Assembly (NCBI GenBank): GCA_023142645.1
Contig: JAGLJE010000151.1
Coordinates: forward strand, 1-6,715
Origin: Candidatus Altimarinota bacterium
GTDB taxonomy: Bacteria > Patescibacteriota > Gracilibacteria > JAHISY01
Direction: 5' to 3'
Length of the DNA: 6,715 bases
Under the pieces are notes generated by a model, which saw only the letters and a program-made list of their open reading frames with translations, was not told the origin of the DNA and made no database searches. Each line of letters starts with the position of its first letter. The first letter of the stretch is position 1. Both the position numbers and the translations under genes were made by a program. Positions 1 through 6,667 of the stretch are shown here, piece after piece.

Positions 1-831
1 GTGAACTCAGCTACCGGCAGCACAAAAATTCAGACTTCGGAAGATGTCGTTGCAGTAAAATCTTCGAAAAACTCGGAGGCTGTAGCGCTCGTGGCGGGGG
101 AAACAGTGACATTCTTCGAAGATGAAGTTTTGCTTGCAAAAAAAGTTGAAGAAGACGAAAAGGTAGTCGAACTACCGCCGCTTAAGGAATTGCAGACGGG
201 TATTGAGTTCATCAAAATCCGTTCTTTTGACGCGCTGATTGCTTCGCAAAATGGAAATGATTCCATCGCTCGAAAGATCCGTGTGTCTGTAAAAGACAGC
301 CTAGATTTAATGTTGCTCAGGAGTGGTGTTTCAAAAGTAGAAGGTGGTGAGGTTGATGCTCTTGGAATTTTTATTCGTAAAAATTATCTTGATGGACCTA
401 CGCGCCAACTCGCACTCAAAAATTTAAATCAAATTTCTGTGACAGGAGAAATCTTAAATTATTATCTCATTGCTCCTCAAAAATTACGCGGAGTACCCGC
501 ATTCGAAATTCTCGCGAAAGAAAAATACATTCCTACGGGTCAATTGCGAAATTTATTTGCGACCCTACGTATGGACGAATTAGCCCACGCTGAAATTAAA
601 CCGCTCGTAAAAAAATTAGTCGGAGAATTGACTATAGAAATTGCCAAAAATATTTCTGGTCGCGATTCAAGAAAATTAGTGGGTGAGTTACTTGCAGGAA
701 TGCTGGAGCAGCCAATTTTTCTTCCCGCACTCGAAAAGCTCGAACCGATTGTCCCAAGTACCACACGCAATTTAGTTTCAGATAAAATTAATCGACTGGA
801 GGAACTGATTCAAAAATACGCGGGAGGATGA
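1..831 (+). CDS. Hypothetical protein, probably 5'-truncated by the window edge
   Basis: I do not recognise this protein. The frame is open from the first base (a GTG) to a TGA stop. Because it opens exactly at the window edge, the true start is probably upstream and 276 residues is a minimum length. Residues 1-60 are rich in Ser, Thr, Glu, Val and Lys and look like a flexible linker. Residues 65-275 look like a helical globular domain with regularly spaced Leu and Ile. A short element, KLVGEL, occurs twice 20 residues apart (205-210 and 225-230), which may mark two related helices. I see no signal peptide, membrane span or catalytic motif in the visible part. It is the only plus-strand gene, converging on the minus-strand cluster with four bases between the stops, so it is transcribed separately. 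Composition and helical pattern make it convincing as coding; its function is unknown. Confidence 0.8.
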   Translation: MNSATGSTKIQTSEDVVAVKSSKNSEAVALVAGETVTFFEDEVLLAKKVEEDEKVVELPPLKELQTGIEFIKIRSFDALIASQNGNDSIARKIRVSVKDSLDLMLLRSGVSKVEGGEVDALGIFIRKNYLDGPTRQLALKNLNQISVTGEILNYYLIAPQKLRGVPAFEILAKEKYIPTGQLRNLFATLRMDELAHAEIKPLVKKLVGELTIEIAKNISGRDSRKLVGELLAGMLEQPIFLPALEKLEPIVPSTTRNLVSDKINRLEELIQKYAGG

Positions 832-835
832 GAAA

Positions 836-3800
836 TTAGGCCATTCTTTTAAGTTTCTCTTTCATTCTTCTGTCGAAATCGGCGCGGTCTTTGATTCCGC
901 CGGGGAATTTTGACGCTTCTTCCGCCTCATCACTAGTGAGCACTTGTTTTTCGTCGTACAGCCGATTGACTTTTTCCATAATTTCGCCATATTCTGAGGT
1001 ATTACCCCATTTCCCCAAACTTTTTTCGATGAAGTCTTTGAGATTGCAATCTTGCTTTTTTCCCGTTACTAGACCGGTTTTTTCATCGCGCTCGTAAAAA
1101 TTATACTGTGCATGAGTTTGTGTCACCTCGCGATCTTCGCGATATTGCCAGAGATTGTGCAACATTTTCACTAAAATATCTCGTCCACGTTTCATTCTTT
1201 CCTCTCCGTAGCCCACCCGTTTATCTCTTGGAATTACGATTCCGTCTTTATTCGCCCACTCGCCGTTTTCATTTTGAATGACCTCTTTTCCGGTAAATTT
1301 TTCTTGCCACCGCTCATTTTTCTCCATCATTTCCGCTCCGTCGACGAAATCTTCTACACCTGATTTGATGAGCGAAGTGATATCTCGCATCTCAGTGAGA
1401 ATTGCGTGACCTTCATGCTCGTTTAGTTTTGTTGCAGACTCGAAAAGTCCAATTGCAGACTTTTTCACAAGATAGCTCATTAATTTGTCTCCAACTTTAA
1501 TTGTTTGATTACGCGCTGAATTGATTGTTGTATGACGGCCGGAGTGGGCTTTGTAAGTTCCCGAATCGATTGCGATATGAATTAATTTCTTTTCGATGCC
1601 TCCGCCCTCTTTTTCGATCTCTGCGCGTGCGTTTCGCGTGTTGAAAAAATTAATAATTTCAGATTTGCCGAGTTCGGTAATGTGTCCGCGCCCGCCGTCT
1701 TTTTCTTTGATCCATCCCCATTTTTCAAACCGAGAAATCTTTTTACCGTCGACTGTAGTTGCGTTGTGGTTGGCGATCACATCGCTTGTGCACGAATACG
1801 GATTGAAACCCGATTCGTGTTTCTTACCAATTTCTCCGAGCTGATCGCGGCTCATATTTCCTCGTAAATAAGCATCAATCATCATCAAACCGACTAATCC
1901 TTGATTTGAATTTTCTTTCACTTTTTCTTCGCCCTTTTCAGTTTTAATTTTTACTTTGTTGAAAGAGCCATTGTTTGAGTAGGCATTTCCGCGAGCGACC
2001 ATCGTTTCGATCATTCCCACGAGCTCTGCCTCGCCCTCTGAGCCGCCGTGATAAGTTTTTTGTCGCTGCAAATCGAAAATTCCGAGCTCCGCATCAATAG
2101 AAACGGTTTCACTACTACTGGAGAGTTTTTTTCCGGAGGCAGCGGCAGTTTCGCTTCCAGCACCCTGCTTGTTAAATAATTCGTCCGCATAACCGATTTC
2201 GCCGATAAAGCCGGTGTGAGGTGCATCAATTTTATCTTTGAAAGTCTCGCGCATTCGTGTGTAATCAGCCCCTTCATCAGCCTTTTTCCAATCTTCATCT
2301 GAGAACATGTCGCGACAAATTATACCGATCAGTTTTTTATCGCTCATTCTTAAATTTCCACGGTCAGCTATCACCTCGAGAATAATTCTCCGTCGATCTT
2401 TCGGCGCTGACCAGTTGAGTTCCGCGAGAAGTTCTTCGTGTTTTTTATTTTTGTAATGATCGCGCAATTCGTTCGCGCGGCTTTTTTCGTTGAGCTGATC
2501 CTGTAGTTCCACTCTCCTCGAAATTTCCGGTCGCCAAAACAGCATTCCTTCCGCGAGCGGACCGCGTTTATCCTCACTCTTCGAGTGAGTGTGTTTTTCC
2601 CACGACTCTTTAATAAGCTTAAAAGCTCCGGCAATATCGTTGAGGCTATACCATGTTATTTTTCCGTTCGCGGTGAAAAACTGCTGCAGTTTTTTGTTAA
2701 TTTCATCGAAGGCGGTCGGACCGTGATCGGCATGAGTTTCGTGAATTACTCCGCCGCCTTTTTCTTCCGCTCCCAGCCCTTTTTCGGTCGGCGAAACAGT
2801 TTCAGCAGTTTTAGGTATGGCCATTTCACTTTCTTTATTTTTTTCGACTTCTGCGAGGGTTTCTTCGAATAGTTTTATTTCCTTTTCGTTTCCATCCAAA
2901 AAAGCGCGAGCTAAACGAAGATTTGGCTGGCTATCATCATCCGTGAGTAATTTTTTCAACTGCGCGAAATCCACCTTCTGTCGCGTCTTCAAATCATTCC
3001 AACTTAAATCGGAATTGATTTTTAAAAGTGTTTGAAATTCTTTTCGCTTCGAACTGATTTCTACGCTCGAATTTAATTTTTCGAGCCGTTTTTCATAATC
3101 GGCGAGATCATTTTCGATGTCTTCATATTTTTGAATTTCTTCACTGTCCCATTTTGAATATAATTTTTCCACTGCGCCCAAAACAAGTTCCAAATCGTGT
3201 AATTCTCCCGATCGTACTATTCCGATCATCATTATGTTTTCGTTCCATTCTTTTCCGTGTTCATATTTATCGGAAAAAACCAGTAGCGAATTGATATCCA
3301 TTTTTACTTTCGCGGGAATTTCCCTCTTTTTCAAAAATTTTAAAAATTTTAATTTTTTCTCATCACGAAAAAATTTACCCAATCCTTCGTAGCAATCTTT
3401 TGCGCGTTTTTTATCTTGTTCGATCGAATTCAATATATCGGTGTATTTATTTTTATCTAAAAGGCTCTCCACTCTCTGCCAAATCATTTGTTCAAGCACT
3501 ATGAATTCTTTTGCAACTTTTTCATCTTTTTCATCAAATTTAATACCGAGTTCTTCGATTTGTGCACGCACATCTTCACGCAGCTCTTCCACAGTTTCCA
3601 AATATCCTTTTTGAAAGGATTCCACCGTACTTTCGGCGATTTTTTGCTGCTTCTTTTTTTTATTTTTTAATTCTTCAATTTTTGCGAGCGTATTTTTTTC
3701 ACGTGATTGTTTTTTTTCGGTGGTTTTCCTTTTAGCAAATTCATTTCGCGCATTCGCAAGCAATTGTTTTTTGCGCTCTTCATCAAAATTAGTTTTGTTA

Positions 3801-3976
3801 AGTTCTTTCACAAATTCTTTTTCGTTCGAATATTGATTCAAATCCAAATTAATTCCTTTTTCATCGCTTTCGCTACTCGCGTCCGCGCCTATATTGTTTG
3901 CGTTCTCAAAAACTAATCGCTGCTCTCTCGCAGAATTTTTTTCAAGATTTCGAAATGTTTTTTGTGTTTGTTCCAT
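836..3976 (-). CDS. Large hypothetical protein, coiled-coil N-terminal half and globular C-terminal half (1,046 aa)
   Basis: Unrecognised. The start is an ATG eight bases after the preceding gene's stop, without a visible Shine-Dalgarno site; the stop is TAA. Residues 1-380 are highly charged, Lys/Glu-rich and nearly free of Gly and Pro, with likely coiled coil around 50-190 and 275-345. A very basic stretch lies at about 82-112. A Gly/Glu/His-rich linker (about 395-420, including HETHADHGP) leads to a second part with a different composition, richer in Trp, Gly, Arg and His. That part seems to hold at least two units, about 422-600 and 630-1046, split by a Ser/Ala/Gly linker at 604-623. Recognisable stretches include RGPLAEGMLFWRPE (471-484) and GFNPYSCTSD (723-732). 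No signal peptide, membrane span, Walker motif or known catalytic motif is visible. It is the last and largest gene of the cluster. A structural or scaffold role would fit its size and coiled coil, but that is inference. Confidence 0.88.
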   Translation of the reverse strand: MEQTQKTFRNLEKNSAREQRLVFENANNIGADASSESDEKGINLDLNQYSNEKEFVKELNKTNFDEERKKQLLANARNEFAKRKTTEKKQSREKNTLAKIEELKNKKKKQQKIAESTVESFQKGYLETVEELREDVRAQIEELGIKFDEKDEKVAKEFIVLEQMIWQRVESLLDKNKYTDILNSIEQDKKRAKDCYEGLGKFFRDEKKLKFLKFLKKREIPAKVKMDINSLLVFSDKYEHGKEWNENIMMIGIVRSGELHDLELVLGAVEKLYSKWDSEEIQKYEDIENDLADYEKRLEKLNSSVEISSKRKEFQTLLKINSDLSWNDLKTRQKVDFAQLKKLLTDDDSQPNLRLARAFLDGNEKEIKLFEETLAEVEKNKESEMAIPKTAETVSPTEKGLGAEEKGGGVIHETHADHGPTAFDEINKKLQQFFTANGKITWYSLNDIAGAFKLIKESWEKHTHSKSEDKRGPLAEGMLFWRPEISRRVELQDQLNEKSRANELRDHYKNKKHEELLAELNWSAPKDRRRIILEVIADRGNLRMSDKKLIGIICRDMFSDEDWKKADEGADYTRMRETFKDKIDAPHTGFIGEIGYADELFNKQGAGSETAAASGKKLSSSSETVSIDAELGIFDLQRQKTYHGGSEGEAELVGMIETMVARGNAYSNNGSFNKVKIKTEKGEEKVKENSNQGLVGLMMIDAYLRGNMSRDQLGEIGKKHESGFNPYSCTSDVIANHNATTVDGKKISRFEKWGWIKEKDGGRGHITELGKSEIINFFNTRNARAEIEKEGGGIEKKLIHIAIDSGTYKAHSGRHTTINSARNQTIKVGDKLMSYLVKKSAIGLFESATKLNEHEGHAILTEMRDITSLIKSGVEDFVDGAEMMEKNERWQEKFTGKEVIQNENGEWANKDGIVIPRDKRVGYGEERMKRGRDILVKMLHNLWQYREDREVTQTHAQYNFYERDEKTGLVTGKKQDCNLKDFIEKSLGKWGNTSEYGEIMEKVNRLYDEKQVLTSDEAEEASKFPGGIKDRADFDRRMKEKLKRMA

Positions 3977-3984
3977 GTTATGTG

Positions 3985-4512
3985 TTACATGTTTTTCAGT
4001 TGTTTCAGGATATCTTCTTCTGCGTCTTTTTCATTCGCTTCATGTGCTCTTTCGTTTTTTTCAATCCGTTTTCTTTTTTCGATGAATTTTTTTGGATTCC
4101 AGTTTGATTGTTTTTCGTTTAATTTCGCCACTTCAGTTTCATATTTCTGATCTAATTCAAATAGCTGGTCTTTTTCGTTTTGCAAAATATTTTGCAATTT
4201 TTTGATTTGCTCCTTGTTCATTATTGGCAGTAGTTGAAACCAATATTTGCGCTCCTCGTCTTTCATCGACTCCGTTTTTAAAATTAAATCGATAAGCGCA
4301 GGATTTTTTTTCACGAAATCTTCCGCGATTCCGAATTTTTCTATATCTTTTCGCATAATCGCAATTTGTTTCGTTTGAATTTTTGCAAGTGGAGCTCCAC
4401 CCGAGTGAGTATTTTTTTCATCGGGGAGGGGAGTGAAACCGGCTTGCCCTGCCTGCCCCGAATTTGTTTGAGGGGAGCCTGCCGAATGAGAATTTTGATT
4501 TTGATCAGACAT
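3985..4512 (-). CDS. Small hypothetical protein with disordered N terminus and conserved-looking helical core (175 aa)
   Basis: The start is ATG, 30 bases after the stop of the glucosaminidase gene, and the stop is TAA, eight bases before the 1,046-aa gene. Residues 1-42 are rich in Gln, Ser, Gly and Asn and are probably disordered. Residues 50-125 form a compact helical core with an acidic, aromatic segment (DEERKYWFQLLPIMNKEQ, 85-102) followed by a long helix. Residues 125-172 are strongly charged and may be coiled coil. From memory, the pattern of a YWF-containing helix, a short 'LPIM' turn, then 'EQIKKL..IL..E...L...D.KY' recurs in uncharacterised CPR proteins; I could not check this. There is no signal peptide, membrane span or enzyme motif. 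Its place between a wall hydrolase and a giant coiled-coil protein suggests an adaptor or assembly partner, which is inference. It is almost certainly a real gene, given the tight packing. Confidence 0.87.
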   Translation of the reverse strand: MSDQNQNSHSAGSPQTNSGQAGQAGFTPLPDEKNTHSGGAPLAKIQTKQIAIMRKDIEKFGIAEDFVKKNPALIDLILKTESMKDEERKYWFQLLPIMNKEQIKKLQNILQNEKDQLFELDQKYETEVAKLNEKQSNWNPKKFIEKRKRIEKNERAHEANEKDAEEDILKQLKNM

Positions 4513-4542
4513 TTTTAATGAAATAAGAATTAAGAAGTATTT

Positions 4543-5751
4543 TTAAGCTTCCATTGAAATTCCATAATGGTTCATTAAATTTTCGGCTTTTGAAACATAA
4601 AAAGGATCGGTGGCATATCCAGCCTCAATTATTTTTTGTAAAAATTCTTTCGGAGTAATTGGATTTTTTTTGTGTGCTTCGACAATTGATCGATAGCGCG
4701 GAGAAGTTGTTAACAATTTTGCGTAAGCTAAAAAAGATTCAATCGGAGATTTATAATTCGCAAAACTATCGACAACTGAAATTTCTTTTCCGTTAATAAA
4801 TTCTTTTGTTTTTAATTTCTTCCCGCTACCCTTAATGCCAAAAAAATTATTTTGCGGAGCATGTTTGCCCATTCCAGTTTCTAGGGCTGTTTGTGCAAGT
4901 GTGACTTTCCACGGAATGCCAAATTTTTTTTCTATATCTCGCGCGATTGCTTTTGAGAGATTAATAAAATCTTTTTCTAAATTTCCAGTTTCTTGTACTC
5001 CATATTTCTCCTGCAGTTCATTCATTTTCTTTTCGCGCTCCTCAGACTCTTGTAATCTTGTTTCGTGAATTGAATTTTCGGCTTCATTAATATTTTTTCT
5101 GTCTAAAACCTTTTTTAATTTTTCATTCAGCGTTGCCATTTCTTCTTCGCCAAAAATTTTACCGATCACCATTTCTTGATCGTTTGAATGGATGGGAACA
5201 TAACTGCTAGGGTCATTCGATTTTTCATAATAACCAACACGCGGGGGATTCGGATATTCTTCGCTCGGTGCTCGTTTTCCCTGCAAAATTTTTCCGTCTT
5301 TTGTTTTTACTGTAATTTCGCGAACATTTGCCGGCAACAAATCTCCCGCACCGATTTCCCATTCTGCGTCATTATTCTCGCAGAAATTTACATCAATTAT
5401 TTGCCCTTCCGAAAGTTTTTCAGTTCTTAAATCAAGAAAATCTTCGCACATTTTCTCTCTTCCAATTTCTTCAGCCGCGAGAGTTTTTAATTCGATTTCA
5501 GAAAGATATTTCGAATTTGTAGCCAGCGCATCTGCTAATCTTTCTGCACGGATTTTTTTAGGGTCGTTTTGCTCAATTTCGTGATGATTAGATTCCATCT
5601 TTCTATTGGGTGGATTAAATGTTCGCACCAAATTTTTAGCTGTATCTGTTGTTTCGACAGTAGGTGGAGGTAAAGTTTCGCTCGGAGCAATCACCCACAC
5701 TAGGCGGTTTTCTTTTATTTTTATTTCGGGATTTTTTAGAAGGAGAAACAT
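4543..5751 (-). CDS. GH73-family glucosaminidase-domain protein (peptidoglycan hydrolase, FlgJ C-terminal-like)
   Basis: Residues about 258-400 match the glucosaminidase family (GH73; FlgJ C-terminal and LytG-type), which cleaves N-acetylglucosaminyl bonds in peptidoglycan. Diagnostic pieces appear in the family order: IPWKVTLAQTALETGMGK (279-296) with the expected catalytic Glu at 291, NNFFGIKG (301-308), FANYKSPIESFLAY (330-343) and AGYATDPFY (377-385), whose Tyr is usually conserved. Residues 113-200 form a separate, probably beta-rich module containing RVGYYEKSN and YVPIHSND; residues 203-255 are charged and likely coiled coil. The first ATG lies four bases after the upstream stop and gives 402 residues. 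Met52 is a credible alternative start, because residues 1-51 are Pro/Thr-rich and no Shine-Dalgarno site supports either. The N terminus (MFLLLKNPEIKIKENRLVWV) is too charged for a classical signal peptide and there is no membrane span, so the export route is unclear. The enzyme assignment is secure; the biological role is not. Confidence 0.95.
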   Translation of the reverse strand: MFLLLKNPEIKIKENRLVWVIAPSETLPPPTVETTDTAKNLVRTFNPPNRKMESNHHEIEQNDPKKIRAERLADALATNSKYLSEIELKTLAAEEIGREKMCEDFLDLRTEKLSEGQIIDVNFCENNDAEWEIGAGDLLPANVREITVKTKDGKILQGKRAPSEEYPNPPRVGYYEKSNDPSSYVPIHSNDQEMVIGKIFGEEEMATLNEKLKKVLDRKNINEAENSIHETRLQESEEREKKMNELQEKYGVQETGNLEKDFINLSKAIARDIEKKFGIPWKVTLAQTALETGMGKHAPQNNFFGIKGSGKKLKTKEFINGKEISVVDSFANYKSPIESFLAYAKLLTTSPRYRSIVEAHKKNPITPKEFLQKIIEAGYATDPFYVSKAENLMNHYGISMEA

Positions 5752-5755
5752 TTAT

Positions 5756-6634
5756 TTAATTAAGATATTTTTTTTCGTTTTTCTTCTTTTTTAGAAAATC
5801 ATAAACAGACAGGCTTGTCTCTCTAGACTGTGTGCTGATATTTTTTCCAACGAGTCTTCCTTTAATGGTTGCAAGTTGCGCGACATTAATATCGATTTCT
5901 TTTCCTTCCGTAAATTTATTTAAATCATCTGCATTTGCACCCAAAAGTTTTGCGATGGTGATATTTTTCAAATCTTCAACGATGTGAAAATCTGCTGGTT
6001 TCAACTTAAGCAGCGCGGAAACTGCAGACATATCTTTTATTTCTTTGTTTTTTATATCTTTTCTTCCGTCTTCAATCCATTCTTTTACAAAATTCGGGCA
6101 AAGCTCGCTTTCTTTCACTCCGTGCGGAATATTTTTTATGATAAGTCCTCCGAACCAGGCTTTTCCATCTATCACAGCTTCCCAAAGATGCATTACGGCT
6201 TCCCAAAGTTTTCCGAGCCCTGCTGCAAAACTGACTTGCTTAAAAACCTCTGAAAAGGATTTTAAAGCCTTTTGAAAACCGCCGAGAGCTTCTTTACCGG
6301 CATCATCGGGATTATTTTCACTGTCAGCTTTTAAATTTTTATTTATCTCCTCCGCTTTTATTTTTTCATTTGTTTCCACTGTTTCATTGGAATTTATTTT
6401 ATTATTGGCTTTGAAATATTTTTCGGACGCTTTCATATCTGTTTCCACATTTCCAAAAGCGAGATATTCCAAAATCGCCCTTTCGTCATCTTTCGCGATT
6501 CCTTTTAATTCGAAAGTTGTTGCGAGAATTTTTGGCGCATCGTTGCCGTATCTTTCATTCACCCATCGAACAATATTTGATTGACGAACTTCGATTTTTT
6601 TGGCGAGATTTTCGGTTTTAGATTTATTAACCAA
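5756..6634 (-). CDS. Hypothetical protein with helix-turn-helix-like N terminus (292 aa)
   Basis: The first standard start is TTG (VNKSKTENLAKK); the stop is TAA, four bases before the glucosaminidase gene. Residues 10-25, LAKKIEVRQSNIVRWV, resemble the second and third helices of an XRE-type helix-turn-helix (LA...., V at the turn, Q-S-x-I..RW in the recognition helix), although the usual turn Gly is Glu. Residues 67-112 are an Asn/Glu/Lys-rich linker. Residues 117-172 are hydrophobic and aromatic with a duplicated LWEAV element, but are broken by charges and do not make a clean membrane span. Residues 200-280 look like a small helical domain, followed by a Lys-rich tail. The start is uncertain: the frame stays open upstream to a TAG at 6670-6668, an AGGTGAG lies 15 bases before the TTG (too far for a good ribosome site), and the upstream codons would add the missing first helix. 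DNA binding is possible but unproven, and it would be odd for a gene coupled to a wall hydrolase. Function is unknown. Confidence 0.78.
   Translation of the reverse strand: MVNKSKTENLAKKIEVRQSNIVRWVNERYGNDAPKILATTFELKGIAKDDERAILEYLAFGNVETDMKASEKYFKANNKINSNETVETNEKIKAEEINKNLKADSENNPDDAGKEALGGFQKALKSFSEVFKQVSFAAGLGKLWEAVMHLWEAVIDGKAWFGGLIIKNIPHGVKESELCPNFVKEWIEDGRKDIKNKEIKDMSAVSALLKLKPADFHIVEDLKNITIAKLLGANADDLNKFTEGKEIDINVAQLATIKGRLVGKNISTQSRETSLSVYDFLKKKKNEKKYLN
6171..6208 (-). repeat. Short tandem duplication (21-bp period) inside the 292-aa gene
   Basis: A 17-base element at 6171-6187 recurs at 6192-6208 with two mismatches (15 of 17 identical). The period is 21 bases, so the frame is kept. 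On the coding strand it makes the duplicated peptide LWEAVMHLWEAVI (residues 143-155). A seven-residue period equals two helical turns, so both copies would place their Trp on the same helix face. It looks like a small in-frame duplication, not a mobile or regulatory repeat. Confidence 0.7.
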
Positions 6635-6667
6635 GTTTTCAGCTATATTCTCACCTAAACGTGTGCT

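Noticed and set aside
880..910. GC-rich imperfect hairpin (gcgg...ccgc) downstream of the plus-strand gene, considered as a terminator.
   Set aside because: Only about four base pairs form without bulges and no T-run follows.
2011..2634. Alternative minus-strand frames of 87-95 codons inside the 1,046-aa gene.
   Set aside because: They are out-of-frame overlaps within a long, consistent coding region and have unnatural Arg/Ser-rich compositions.
3333..3350. AT-rich 9-base tandem repeat (aaaaatttt twice).
   Set aside because: It encodes LKFLKF in frame in a Lys-rich helix and is explained by codon bias; it is too short to suggest a regulatory element.
3488..4150. Several plus-strand open frames of 60-70 codons that are Phe/Ser/Leu-rich and look like membrane proteins.
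   Set aside because: They are antisense shadows: Lys/Glu-rich AAA and GAA codons read backwards as Phe. They overlap strongly supported minus-strand genes and have no ribosome sites.
5739..5765. AGAAGGAG on the plus strand at 5739-5746, a strong Shine-Dalgarno-like sequence.
   Set aside because: No ATG, GTG or TTG follows at a usable distance. It lies inside the start of the minus-strand glucosaminidase gene and is the complement of its codons 2-5.
6238..6287. Hydrophobic middle of the 292-aa protein, considered with the neighbouring LWEAV segment as a holin-like membrane span next to a wall hydrolase.
   Set aside because: The region is interrupted by Lys, Glu, Asp and His about every five to eight residues, so no uninterrupted span of about 18 hydrophobic residues exists, and the protein is far longer than typical holins.
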